Origin: Clostridia bacterium | GTDB taxonomy: Bacteria; Bacillota; Clostridia; Christensenellales; Aristaeellaceae | NCBI GenBank assembly: GCA_017470145.1 | Contig: JAFUFB010000026.1 | Coordinates: 1-51,634, forward strand | Direction of reading: 5' to 3' | DNA length: 51,634 bases | Shown here: positions 25,178 through 33,734 of the stretch, piece by piece | Numbering within the stretch: the stretch's first letter is position 1 | Layout of the letters: each line of letters begins with the position of its first letter | Notes under the pieces: model-generated | Told to the model about the DNA's origin: nothing | Database searches by the model: none | The model's input: the letters and a program-made list of their open reading frames with translations, nothing else | Position numbers and translations under genes: made by a program

Positions 25178-26119
25178 ATGACTGTGAAAGCAAACACCCG
25201 AACCGTCAAGGGGAACCATTCCTTCCGGCTCAATCAGATTTCCCGCCGAACAGAGGCCCTGTTCCATGTCATTCTGGGCCTGTTCGCCCTGGCCTGCATC
25301 ATTCCTTTCCTCTTTGTTATCATTATTTCCTTCTCTTCGGAGGATAGCATCCGAACCATCGGTTATTCCTTTACGCCCACCGCCTGGTCCCTCAGCGCCT
25401 ATGAACAGGTGTTCAAGATGGGCGATCAGCTCTGGCGCAGCTATTTCAATTCCTTCCTGATCACCATCGTGGGTACGGTGCTCAGCGTCGCCATGTGCGT
25501 CCTCTATGCCTATCCCCTTTATCGGAAGGATTACAAGCTGCGGGGCTTCTTCAGCTTTCTGAATTTCTTTACCATGATCTTCGGCGGCGGCCTGATTCCG
25601 ACCTATATCATCTGCCGGAATCTGCTGGGCCTCAGCAATAACTATGCCGCCCTGATCGTGCCCCTGTTGGTGAATCCCTTTAACATTATTGTCATGCGGA
25701 CCTTCTTCCAGACCTCCGTTCCTTTCGATCTGGTGGAAGCCGCTACCATCGATGGCAGCGGGGAGTATAACACCCTTCTCCGCATCATCCTGCCTATTGT
25801 GAAGCCCGGCATCGCCACCATCGCGCTTTTGACTTCCCTGGCCTTCTGGAATGAATGGTTCCTGTGCCTGCTGTATGTGACAGATCGTTCCCTCTATCCC
25901 CTGCAGTATCTGCTGATGGAGATGCAGCGGAACGCCGAATTCCTGGCCCGGAACTCCTCCATGCTTGGCGCAGTGGGCGCCGAGGCCGCCAAAACCCTTC
26001 CCACCCAGACCATGCGCATGGCCGTCGTGGTGTTCATCGTTCTCCCCATCGCCTGCGCCTACCCCTTCTTCCAGCGCTACGTCATTGCTGGACTGACGAT
26101 AGGGTCAGTCAAAGGGTAA
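25178..26119 (+). CDS. Sugar ABC transporter permease (YcjP-like)
   Basis: Second membrane subunit of the same importer, 313 residues. It has hydrophobic segments from LGLFALACIIPFLFVIIISF onward and an EAA loop EAATIDGSGEYNTLLRIILP. The C-terminus AYPFFQRYVIAGLTIGSVKG is the usual end of the CarB/YtcP family. The start has a consensus Shine-Dalgarno, AGAAAGGAGG, 8 nt before the ATG and 16 bp after the first permease stop. The frame stays open upstream inside the previous gene, but no better start is visible. Confidence 0.92.
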   Translation: MTVKANTRTVKGNHSFRLNQISRRTEALFHVILGLFALACIIPFLFVIIISFSSEDSIRTIGYSFTPTAWSLSAYEQVFKMGDQLWRSYFNSFLITIVGTVLSVAMCVLYAYPLYRKDYKLRGFFSFLNFFTMIFGGGLIPTYIICRNLLGLSNNYAALIVPLLVNPFNIIVMRTFFQTSVPFDLVEAATIDGSGEYNTLLRIILPIVKPGIATIALLTSLAFWNEWFLCLLYVTDRSLYPLQYLLMEMQRNAEFLARNSSMLGAVGAEAAKTLPTQTMRMAVVVFIVLPIACAYPFFQRYVIAGLTIGSVKG

Positions 26120-26122
26120 GAA

Positions 26123-26142
26123 CAGCAGTTGTTTTGCTGCTG
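26123..26142 (+). promoter_or_regulatory. Small intercistronic stem-loop before the binding-protein gene
   Basis: CAGCAG pairs with CTGCTG around an 8-nt loop just after the permease stop. Such stems often separate a highly expressed binding-protein gene from its permeases; function here is inferred only. Confidence 0.35.
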
Positions 26143-26178
26143 CTTACAAATACATTATTTTCATAGGAGGGAAAACCC

Positions 26179-27702
26179 ATGAAGAAATTCCTGTCCCTGC
26201 TGCTGGCCGCAATGATGCTGCTGGCCGCCATCCCCGCCATGGCTGATTCGCCGGTGGAGATCACCATCCTGCTGGAAGGCAACAACGTCACGGATGACGC
26301 CGCTGTCCTGGAACAGCTAAACGCCTACCTGGCGGAGAAAATCGGCGTCACCGTTAAGCCCGTTTGGGGCACCTGGTCCAACTTTAATGACCTGGCCCTG
26401 AACGCCGTCAACAGCGGCAGCGATGAATATGACATCATGTTCACCTGCTCCTGGACCTCCAATGAGTATGCTCCCTATGCCCAGAAGGGCGCCTTCGTCC
26501 GCCTGGATGATCCCGATGACAATCTGCTGGCGGAATACGGCAAGGAGCTGGCCGAAGCCCTGCCCGCCATCCTGCTGGAAGGCGCGGTCACCGATGGCAT
26601 CGATGGCGAAGGCATCTACGCCGTTCCTGGCTTCAAGGATTTCGCCCAGATGAACACCTGGGATGTGAACGTAACCCTGCTGGAGAAGTATGGTTACACC
26701 CTGGAGGATGTGGAGAAGGCTGGCTTCTATGGCTGGGGCGATATCTTCGCCACCGTCAAGGCGGGCGAAGAAGCCGAAACCGGCGAAACCTTCTATCCCT
26801 TCATCTTTGAAGGCGCCGTGGCCGAGCGCAACGTGAACCTGACCCCCGCCGTCGCCGGCGATGGCAACTCCGTCCTCAGCTATTACATGAACGCCGAAGA
26901 CGCCGCCCAGCCCGGCCCCAATGGCAACGCTTTCGTCAGCAAGTATTCTACCCCCGAGTTCGAGAAGTATGCCAAGCAGATGCATGAATATTATCTGGCT
27001 GGCTACATCGATCCCGCCATCGCCATCGGCGAGACCGCGACGGATGCCTGGCGCAATGCCCAGAACACTGCACGTTATCTGATCTCCACCGAAGTTTCTC
27101 TCTATGGCTATGAAGTGACCACCTCCGCCCAGCGCGGCATCCAGGTAGCTTACATCATGAGCACCGACAGCCCCTACATCGACAACACCTCCGTCCAGGG
27201 CGCCATGATGGCCATCTCCGCCAACAGCGCACATCCGGTGGAAGCCATGAAGTTCCTGAACATCCTGAACACCGATGCCTATGTTATGACCCTCATGAAC
27301 TATGGTATTGAAGGCGTGCACTACACCCTGAATGACAATGGCGAAGTCGTGTTCAACGCTGACGCCCGTGCCACCTATTCTCCCTGGACCAACGGTCTGG
27401 GCAATGTGACCATCCTGCCCCCGCAGGAAGGCCAGGGTGCTGACTTCCAGGAGCGTTTCGCCGCTTTCTATGCCGGCGCCAAGAAGCTGCCCATCTATGG
27501 CTTCACCTTCGACAAGTCCAGCCTGGACACCGAGTTCGCCACCATCGTCAACATCAAGGATCAGTATGCGCTGCGTCTGTTCACCGGTGCTGCGGATGTG
27601 GATACCGAGCTGCCCGAGCTGATTCAGAAGCTGAATGACGCTGGCATCCAGAAGATCGTGGACGAAGCCAACGCCCAGCTGGAAGCTTTCCTGGCGGACT
27701 AA
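26179..27702 (+). CDS. Oligosaccharide-binding protein (LplA-like, DUF3502-type C-terminus)
   Basis: Extracellular solute-binding protein of 507 residues for the preceding LplB/YcjP-like permeases. The signal peptide MKKFLSLLLAAMMLLAAIPAMA ends without a lipobox Cys. The mature part shows VTVKPVWGTWSNFNDLALNAVNSG, YDIMFTCSW, an aromatic-rich binding core and a C-terminal GFTFDKSSLDTEFATI segment typical of DUF3502. Shine-Dalgarno AGGAGGG lies about 8 nt before the ATG. Codon use is strongly biased to C-ending codons, in line with high expression. A strong terminator follows. Confidence 0.9.
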   Translation: MKKFLSLLLAAMMLLAAIPAMADSPVEITILLEGNNVTDDAAVLEQLNAYLAEKIGVTVKPVWGTWSNFNDLALNAVNSGSDEYDIMFTCSWTSNEYAPYAQKGAFVRLDDPDDNLLAEYGKELAEALPAILLEGAVTDGIDGEGIYAVPGFKDFAQMNTWDVNVTLLEKYGYTLEDVEKAGFYGWGDIFATVKAGEEAETGETFYPFIFEGAVAERNVNLTPAVAGDGNSVLSYYMNAEDAAQPGPNGNAFVSKYSTPEFEKYAKQMHEYYLAGYIDPAIAIGETATDAWRNAQNTARYLISTEVSLYGYEVTTSAQRGIQVAYIMSTDSPYIDNTSVQGAMMAISANSAHPVEAMKFLNILNTDAYVMTLMNYGIEGVHYTLNDNGEVVFNADARATYSPWTNGLGNVTILPPQEGQGADFQERFAAFYAGAKKLPIYGFTFDKSSLDTEFATIVNIKDQYALRLFTGAADVDTELPELIQKLNDAGIQKIVDEANAQLEAFLAD

Positions 27703-27742
27703 TCAATCCACCCGAAAAGCCCTGAAAGGCTAACCATCATCA

Positions 27743-27771
27743 AGGCCGCCTCCCCTCTCGGGAGGCGGCCT
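27743..27771 (+). terminator. Terminator of the permease/binding-protein operon
   Basis: AGGCCGCCTCCC pairs perfectly with GGGAGGCGGCCT (12 bp, 5-nt loop), followed by CTTTCGTTG. Confidence 0.85.
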
Positions 27772-27929
27772 CTTTCGTTGCTATCCATTCCGTTGTTTTT
27801 TCATCGTCCCATCCGGACATGCTCTGCATCGGTTTCTCCGGGAAGGCATCCCCTTCGCGTAAACTTCTGCTGATCAACTCATAAAATAGTTGCGTATTTA
27901 CAAAACATCGCAAGAGCGGCTGCGTTTCC

Positions 27930-28967
27930 TTATTTTTCGGGCATCCTTACGATGCATTTCTTTCCTTCGAACGCAATGCCGTATTTCCGAATGTTCTCCG
28001 CGGGAATGCCCCTGGCCAGCAGCTCCGCGTCGTATTTCATTTCTTCGATTTGCCTTAGGGCGCTGGCCGCCGTGTCCTCCAATGTCCGCTCCTCGTCTTC
28101 CGGATCGAACACCTTGAATTCCAATATCACTGCTGGCTCCGTCGGCCTCTTCGGCTCCATGACCACATCATATCGCCCGAATCCGCTTTCCCGGTTGGAT
28201 CGGATCACATAATCCTCCGCCTTTTCCGCGATCAGTCCCAATACCAGCCCATGATAGAAATTCTCCGGTTCCCTGCTGGAGGGCTGTGTCCCTGAATCAA
28301 AATAGCTGATGGTATCCATCATGATGGCGTTCAGGTATTTCCCCATGTTCTTTGCGTCGCCCTTTAGCATCGTGCGCAGGAAGGGGGGCATATATCCGTC
28401 TCCTCGGAACCATCCTTTGACCATGCCTTCCAGCATATTTCTGGTCTCTTTGTTGGTCACGGTTACGTGGTAGAATTGGCCGTTCTTCCGCAGAGAACTC
28501 CCCTCGGCTGTCTCATAGACCACCTTCAGGTATCCCGTGGCCAGCATCAGGCTCCATACGGCTTCCTGGTCCTCCAGCATTTCATCATAGGGCATTCCGG
28601 CTTTCATCAGGATCTCATTTAGCATTTTCCGGCTATTTTCCCAATTCGCTTGCTTCACATTGGCGAAGGTGATAAACAGGGCCGGCCATGTGCCCTGTTC
28701 TTTGCGAAGCGCTTCGTCCTCCCAAACCTTCAGCCCTTCAAACCAATCTGACCGACCATGATAGTGCTGCGAAAAGAAACAGTTCATCATGGACATATTC
28801 AGCGTCTTCCCAAACCGCCGGGGCCGGGCGATCAGGGTTACTTTATCCTTTGCGTACCACCATTCAGAGATGAAATCGGTTTTATCGACATAGAAGACAT
28901 GGGCGTCCCGAATTTGATCAAACTGATCATATCCAATGGAAATCGTCGGCTGTTCCGTCCTCTCCAT
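27930..28967 (-). CDS. AAA-ATPase-like/PD-(D/E)XK nuclease family protein, internally shortened
   Basis: Member of the large Firmicutes/Bacteroidetes family with an AAA-ATPase_like N-terminus and a PD-(D/E)XK nuclease C-terminus; its biological role is unclear. The N-terminus has FYVDKTDFI and the P-loop-like [16 protein letters not shown]. The nuclease region shows GRYDVVMEP and VILEFKVFD (the D...ExK core) and ends [15 protein letters not shown]. The 345 residues compare with about 520-580 usually: the sequence jumps from [12 protein letters not shown] straight to [16 protein letters not shown], so the Walker B block (LIDEYD in relatives) is missing. The start is the Met after GGGGGAG. Likely a decayed but still open copy. 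Confidence 0.82.
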   Translation of the reverse strand: MERTEQPTISIGYDQFDQIRDAHVFYVDKTDFISEWWYAKDKVTLIARPRRFGKTLNMSMMNCFFSQHYHGRSDWFEGLKVWEDEALRKEQGTWPALFITFANVKQANWENSRKMLNEILMKAGMPYDEMLEDQEAVWSLMLATGYLKVVYETAEGSSLRKNGQFYHVTVTNKETRNMLEGMVKGWFRGDGYMPPFLRTMLKGDAKNMGKYLNAIMMDTISYFDSGTQPSSREPENFYHGLVLGLIAEKAEDYVIRSNRESGFGRYDVVMEPKRPTEPAVILEFKVFDPEDEERTLEDTAASALRQIEEMKYDAELLARGIPAENIRKYGIAFEGKKCIVRMPEK

Positions 28968-29096
28968 CCTTTCTTCTCCCCCTTGCGCTTCCATCTCTCT
29001 GTACCCGTTATGATATCAGCTTCTCCCCTTTTCCGCAAGCATAAAAGCCTTGAATAGCTTCCTGTATAATACAAACCGAACCCGAAAGGAGGCGGG

Positions 29097-29186
29097 TTGA
29101 AAAGGAAGCACCCCAACAGTACAATGTAGGTCGCTGACCGGGAAGCTGGCGACATCAAAGAACTGGAGGGGTACCAACATGAATAA
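29097..29186 (+). pseudogene. Small open frame interrupted by an amber codon
   Basis: AAAGGAGG lies 4 nt before a TTG that opens a 30-codon frame, with one internal TAG at 29127-29129, right before VADREAGDIKELEGY. A TATAAT (29065-29070) stands about 27 bp upstream. It could be a broken small gene or chance. The end overlaps the start of the next broken gene. Confidence 0.3.
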
Positions 29187-29456
29187 TACACAGAATAAGA
29201 AGATTGCGCAAGTGACAGACGAGCTAAAGAGGCACTTGCGCGAAAGAAGGCAGAGGGTGTAGTATTAGGGAGGCCCAAAGGCCGAAAGTCCAGCCATACC
29301 AAGTTGTCCGACAAGGAGAATGTGATTGCTGAACTGCTGCGTCAGGGTGTCTCCCAGGCGCAGATCGCAAAAATCTTCAAGGTTAACCGTAACACCGTCG
29401 GAAAGTTCATCCGGGATCATCAACTGCTGACCGCAGTTGCTGGCAATCCCGATTGA
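29179..29456 (+). pseudogene. Frameshifted small recombinase-like helix-turn-helix gene
   Basis: TGGAGGGG lies 7 nt before an ATG that reads MNNTQNKKIAQVTDELKR, then runs to an early stop at 29262. In the -1 frame the sequence continues as KEALARKKAEGVVLGRPKG and then SQAQIAKIFKVNRNTVGKF, to TGA at 29456. This second part is the C-terminal linker and helix-turn-helix of serine recombinases/resolvases. A single-base indel near 29215-29240 would join both frames. No catalytic resolvase domain is present. Confidence 0.7.
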
Positions 29457-29532
29457 TTAACCAAGGACTATCCGGTAAAGCGAACACCATAGAATTTACC
29501 ACTCACCGACCCAGAAACAGGAGGAAGAAACC

Positions 29533-29757
29533 ATGCCTAAGGACTTCACCTATGAGATCAAGGAAACCGTTGCTGTCCTGTCCACCTCAAATGCTGGCTG
29601 GCACAAAGAATTGAATCTGGTCAGCTGGAATGGTGGCGAACCAAAATATGACATCCGCGACTGGGCTCCCGACCACGAGAAAATGGGCAAAGGCGTTACG
29701 TTGACGGATGAGGAAGCAGCAATCCTGGTGACGGCGCTGAAAAAGCGAATCAAGTGA
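29533..29757 (+). CDS. PC4/YdbC-family ssDNA-binding protein
   Basis: 74-residue homologue of the transcriptional coactivator PC4 and of Lactococcus YdbC, proteins that bind single-stranded nucleic acid. The family core is clear: VAVLSTSNAGWHKELNLVSW, KYDIRDWAPDHEKMGKGVTL and a C-terminal helix. Shine-Dalgarno ACAGGAGG lies 9 nt before the ATG. It is followed after 62 bp by the DUF1016 nuclease gene on the same strand, and lies in an accessory patch next to a recombinase remnant. Confidence 0.88.
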   Translation: MPKDFTYEIKETVAVLSTSNAGWHKELNLVSWNGGEPKYDIRDWAPDHEKMGKGVTLTDEEAAILVTALKKRIK

Positions 29758-29819
29758 CCATAGTCCCGGTTGGACAACGCGTGTTAGCTATGCCCTTCAC
29801 CGGAATAAGGATTAATCGC

Positions 29820-30953
29820 ATGAAAAATAATTTTGAAGCATTAGCGCAAAATGTCAGTCTGATCCACGAGGCAACATCGACCGCCGCAAAAGGCGCAGTC
29901 AATCAATTGCTGACAGTACGAAACTGGATCATTGGGTATTACATCGTCGAGTATGAGCAGCATGGCAATGATCGTGCAGCCTATGGCACAAATCTTCTGC
30001 AAAGCCTGGCAGAGAGCATTTCCATCAAGGGCCTAGATCGCCAAATGCTGAACACATGCCGGATTTTCTACCAGCGTTATCCTCAAATCTGCGATTCAGT
30101 GAGTCGCAGATTAAAGACCATTACCTCCGAAAGTCATCCTGCTGCGCCTGCATTGCCGGAAAATGTATTGCCGACAGTCATCGAAAATCCAAATGCGATT
30201 TGCGACTCAGTGAGTCGCAAATTCGAACTTGATCCTGAAGTCCTCATCACAAAGCTTTCCTTCACACATATTCGGAAGATTCTGCCGATTGACGATCCTC
30301 TGGAGCGATTCTTCTATGAACTGGAGACCATCCGGTGTGGCTGGAGCGTTCGGGAACTGGATCGTCAGATCGGGAGCCAACTCTTCTTCCGCTCAGGAAT
30401 CAGCAAGGATCCCGAAAAGCTCTTACAAGAGCTTGCTTCTGATCAGAAGAACGCGCTGATGCCGATCAAATCGCCCTATGTATTCGAGTTCTTGGGGCTT
30501 AATGCAAATGAGACCGTTGCTGAATCCGATTTTGAACAGGCCATCATGGATCATCTACAGGAGTTTCTTCTGGAGATGGGCAAAGGGTTCTGCTTTGAAG
30601 CTAGGCAGAAACGAATTGTGATTGATGGTGACTATTACTTTGCTGATCTGGTACTCTACAACAGGCTGCTTCACTGCAATGTCATTATCGAACTCAAGGT
30701 GGACAAATTCCGGTACGAATACTTCGGCCAGCTGAATTCATATGTATCCTACTATAAGGACTGCGAGATGGTCGAAGGCGACAACCCACCCATCGGCATT
30801 CTGCTCTGCACTGAAAAAGGGCCGAAAATGGTGGAGTATGTCCTCAACGGAATGGACGAACAGCTATTCATTGCGACCTATATGCTCCAGCTGCCGAATA
30901 AGGATCAGCTGCGCAATTTCCTGATGAAACAAAAAGAAGAGATGGGGATATAA
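29820..30953 (+). CDS. DUF1016 PD-(D/E)XK nuclease (YhcG-like)
   Basis: 377-residue protein of the YhcG/DUF1016 family, often found beside restriction-modification and mobile genes; exact role unknown. The N-terminal helical domain reads GAVNQLLTVRNWIIGYYIVEYEQHG. The C-terminal nuclease core is FADLVLYNRLLHCNVIIELK, with the Asp, Glu and Lys of the D-ExK motif, followed by FGQLNSYVSYY. The chosen start has AAGGA 8 nt upstream. Between the two domains ICDSVSR occurs twice (30089-30109 and 30199-30219), encoded by palindromic DNA repeats. Confidence 0.87.
   Translation: MKNNFEALAQNVSLIHEATSTAAKGAVNQLLTVRNWIIGYYIVEYEQHGNDRAAYGTNLLQSLAESISIKGLDRQMLNTCRIFYQRYPQICDSVSRRLKTITSESHPAAPALPENVLPTVIENPNAICDSVSRKFELDPEVLITKLSFTHIRKILPIDDPLERFFYELETIRCGWSVRELDRQIGSQLFFRSGISKDPEKLLQELASDQKNALMPIKSPYVFEFLGLNANETVAESDFEQAIMDHLQEFLLEMGKGFCFEARQKRIVIDGDYYFADLVLYNRLLHCNVIIELKVDKFRYEYFGQLNSYVSYYKDCEMVEGDNPPIGILLCTEKGPKMVEYVLNGMDEQLFIATYMLQLPNKDQLRNFLMKQKEEMGI
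30086..30112. repeat. Intragenic palindrome, copy 1
   Basis: 13-bp arms around a central G (30099) with one mismatch, inside the DUF1016 gene; core TTCAGTGAGTCGCAG. Related to copy 2 at 30198-30222. Confidence 0.75.
30198..30222. repeat. Intragenic palindrome, copy 2
   Basis: ATTTGCGACTCA, a central G, then its exact complement TGAGTCGCAAAT: a perfect 12-bp-arm palindrome inside the DUF1016 coding region. Confidence 0.8.
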
Positions 30954-31007
30954 TTCTCCCCGTGTCCCTGGTGGAGCGAGGCAGCGTTCGCCATCTTTGA
31001 TTTGATA

Positions 31008-31043
31008 TAAAAAAACTCTCCCGCTCCATGGGAGAGCTTTTTT
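31008..31043. terminator. Bidirectional terminator between DUF1016 and lacI
   Basis: CTCTCCC (31016-31022) pairs with GGGAGAG (31030-31036) around a 7-nt loop, with an A-run before and CTTTTTT after. It can serve the plus-strand DUF1016 gene and the minus-strand GH5-lacI operon. Confidence 0.85.
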
Positions 31044-31071
31044 AGTGGTCTGCCAATGAGATCAGCGTATT

Positions 31072-32061
31072 TCAGGATAGTTTGCAGGATTTCCGGATCA
31101 CCAGATTTCCGCTCTGGCGAATAGTGCGGCCCTCCTCGCCCCGAATCAGTCGGATCACCTCATCCGCCGCCAGGGTGCCTGTGTCCCAGAAATTGGTCCG
31201 AATGGTAGTCAGCGCTGGGGTGATATATTCGCACAGAGTAATATCGTCGCAGCCCAGCACGCTCACATCCTCCGGCACTCGATATCCCATCTCACTCAGC
31301 GCCGCCATGCAGCCAATGGCGCTCAGATCATTAGCAGCAAAGATCGCGTCCGGCGGTTGATGCCCCTCCAGCAGATATTTCCGCATCTCCCGATAGGCGG
31401 AGGCCCGCTCAAACAGGCCATACAGCACGGGGATCTTGGCGTTTTTCATCCCCCGATTCCGCAATTCCTCCCGGAAGCCGATCCAGCGTTTCTCCGAATC
31501 CAGGTTACCCGGGAGGCCGAAGATATGCAACAGGCGTTTCTTGCCCAATCCCAGCAGGTAATCCGCTGCCATACGCCCGTGGGTCTCGGATTCATACAAG
31601 ATGCAAGAGGTACGCTCCCCTTCCCGCTCCAGGCCCAGAAACAGTAGCGGAATACCATAGGCTTCCATCCGCTCCACCGCGTCCGCCTCCAAATCGTCGC
31701 AGAAGATCACTGCCCCGTCCAGGGTTCGATCTCCCAGCTTTTTCAGGATGGATCGGGTGTCCACTACCATGCAGATATGCACCTCATATCCCTGTTCCTG
31801 ACAGGCGCGGAACATCTGGTCCGCCAGGGCGCAATAGTATTCACCAGTCATGGCGCGCACGAACAAACCGATGGTCCGGGATTCCCGGGCCCGAAGCCGC
31901 TGTCCATTGACGTTGGGAATATAGGCCAGCTTGGCGGCTACCTCCAGCACCAGCTTCCTGGTTTCCGGCCGGACAACGGATGGATTGTTCAAGGCGTTGG
32001 AAGCCGTAGCAACGGAAACCCCCGCCTCCCGGGCCACATCCCGCAGTGTAGTAATACCCAT
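31072..32061 (-). CDS. LacI-family transcriptional regulator
   Basis: Sugar-responsive repressor of 329 residues. The N-terminal helix-turn-helix and hinge read TLRDVAREAGVSVATASNALNN to LAYIPNVNGQRLR, followed by the periplasmic-binding-protein fold with TIGLFVRAMTGEYYCALAD, PDAIFAANDLSAIGCM and VSVLGCDDI. Shine-Dalgarno AGGAGG lies 9 nt before the ATG. It is the second gene of the GH5-lacI operon (39-bp gap) and so is autoregulated if it binds the operator at 33737-33747. The same motif near the GH94 locus suggests a wider regulon (inference). Confidence 0.93.
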   Translation of the reverse strand: MGITTLRDVAREAGVSVATASNALNNPSVVRPETRKLVLEVAAKLAYIPNVNGQRLRARESRTIGLFVRAMTGEYYCALADQMFRACQEQGYEVHICMVVDTRSILKKLGDRTLDGAVIFCDDLEADAVERMEAYGIPLLFLGLEREGERTSCILYESETHGRMAADYLLGLGKKRLLHIFGLPGNLDSEKRWIGFREELRNRGMKNAKIPVLYGLFERASAYREMRKYLLEGHQPPDAIFAANDLSAIGCMAALSEMGYRVPEDVSVLGCDDITLCEYITPALTTIRTNFWDTGTLAADEVIRLIRGEEGRTIRQSGNLVIRKSCKLS

Positions 32062-32100
32062 GCTGGTTTTCCTCCTGTATTTTGGGAAAAGCTGAACCGT

Positions 32101-33723
32101 TTATATTGCCCTCGCTAGCCGGAGGCCTACCCGATGGACGCAAACCATCCCCTCCGTGGCGACCACCTTCAGCGTCGCTCGATCCTCCGTGTACAGATGC
32201 ATGCCCGACAAAATTTGCTCCTGACCGCAGGCGCTGATTTCGAATTCCCCCACCAGGCGCTCACCCTGATAGACAGCCACCCGGGCCGGTTCCTCCGCCG
32301 TAACTCCCACCTCCGCCAGGCAACTGCTGGTGGCGTCCTGGAAGGTGTATTTCGCCCATTCCCCGGCATGCAGCCGCAACAGTGTCGTCCTCCAGGGGGC
32401 GCCTTTATCTCCACCTTCTGGCTGGATGATCTCCATCCCCGTCTCCTCCCGGTAAAGACCGGGGAAATAAACCTCTTCCGCGTGACAGCTCTCCGGCCAC
32501 AGCTTCGGCTCGTCGAAATCCACTCCGCGAACCTGACATTCCGGCGTCCGGGTCAGTTGGGTAGCGATCCGGCCATGAATCCGGCACCGCTCTGCCCGGA
32601 TATTCTCCAGCAGCTCATCGAATATCCCCTGGGCGGTTTCCTCCCCCGGCTTTGCTCCACCCGCCAGCCAAGCCCGAATCAGCCCCCATTGCCGGGGCGG
32701 CGCGTAGGAGCAGGGGGAATTATCCGTGTTCATCTTTTTCCAGGGCCACATGGTCACATGGATGCCCAAGTCCAGGGCCAGAGGGATCATGGCGGAATAC
32801 CATTCCAGGGTATTCTCCCCCGTCTCCCCCAGCCACAGGGGCACGTTCAGCCGCTGGGCAGCGTCGATGTAATCCTGGAGCTCCTTCAGCTCCGGCGCGC
32901 ACCAATACCGATGGAAGTGCAGCACCATCTGATAATCATACTTCCGGTCAAACAGGCTCAGATCGCTGGCCCAGTGTTTCCCCTCGATGGCGATGAGATG
33001 ACGCGTATCATTCCGGCGAATGGCACTGACCGCTGCGTCATAAAATTCCCGCAGCCGGGGTTCATATTTCTCCAGGGACACATCCCCCGGGAAACGCACC
33101 GGCCGCAGCGGCTCGTTCAGTAAATCGTATCCCGCCACGATCCAGCGGTCATGATACCGGCGGGCGATCTCCTCCCACAGGGCCACGCCCCGCTCAAAGT
33201 ACTTCTCCTCCATCAGCAGGCCGCAGAGATCCTCCTGAGAATCGTCGATGTTCGCCCCGGTCTGCCCTCCTGGAGCCCCATGCAGGTCGATCCAAACATA
33301 TAGCCGATGCTTCTCGCAGGCGTCCAGCAGCCAGTCCAAATACTGGAAGCCCTCCTCCCGGAACTGAATCCCTTCCCCTTCCTCCTCCAGGAAGAGGCGG
33401 CTGTTGATGGGCACCCGCAGGGAGTTATACCCCATTCGGGCCATCATCTCCAGATCCTTCTCCGTGACATAGCTTTCCCGGAACTGCCGCCAGAAACGCT
33501 CAGCGTATTTTTCCCCCGTCAGCTGGCGGATGCTCTCCTCGATGCGCCGGGGACGGTCGAAGGCAGGAAAATCCCCCAGCTGCCACATGTACCCTTCGCA
33601 CAGCAGCCAGTTCCCCAGCCCCCAACCCAGCAGCTGGACCGGCTCATTCCGCTCGTTCAGGATCTCCGTCCCCCGAGCCTTCAGGAAACCATATACGCGA
33701 TCGCGTGACAACTCCGCTTTCAT
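32101..33723 (-). CDS. GH5-family glycoside hydrolase with C-terminal beta-sandwich module
   Basis: Retaining beta-glycanase/beta-glucosidase-type enzyme of 540 residues. The (beta/alpha)8 domain spans about 15-400, with LRVPINSRL, WIDLHGAPGGQTG, the acid/base Glu204 in DLLNEPL and the nucleophile Glu300 in LGETGEN. About 410-540 looks like a carbohydrate-binding or accessory beta-sandwich. There is no signal peptide, so it should act on imported oligosaccharides in the cytoplasm, fitting the LacI partner and the transporter 8 kb away. LHGAPGGQTG also occurs in GH5 exo-1,3-glucanases; the substrate is undecided. Confidence 0.87.
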   Translation of the reverse strand: MKAELSRDRVYGFLKARGTEILNERNEPVQLLGWGLGNWLLCEGYMWQLGDFPAFDRPRRIEESIRQLTGEKYAERFWRQFRESYVTEKDLEMMARMGYNSLRVPINSRLFLEEEGEGIQFREEGFQYLDWLLDACEKHRLYVWIDLHGAPGGQTGANIDDSQEDLCGLLMEEKYFERGVALWEEIARRYHDRWIVAGYDLLNEPLRPVRFPGDVSLEKYEPRLREFYDAAVSAIRRNDTRHLIAIEGKHWASDLSLFDRKYDYQMVLHFHRYWCAPELKELQDYIDAAQRLNVPLWLGETGENTLEWYSAMIPLALDLGIHVTMWPWKKMNTDNSPCSYAPPRQWGLIRAWLAGGAKPGEETAQGIFDELLENIRAERCRIHGRIATQLTRTPECQVRGVDFDEPKLWPESCHAEEVYFPGLYREETGMEIIQPEGGDKGAPWRTTLLRLHAGEWAKYTFQDATSSCLAEVGVTAEEPARVAVYQGERLVGEFEISACGQEQILSGMHLYTEDRATLKVVATEGMVCVHRVGLRLARAI

Positions 33724-33734
33724 CCCGCACCTCT

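Noticed and set aside
29199-29262. Programmed -1 frameshift in the recombinase-like gene
   Set aside because: No X-XXY-YYZ slippery heptamer or downstream stem-loop is visible; an inactivating indel is simpler.
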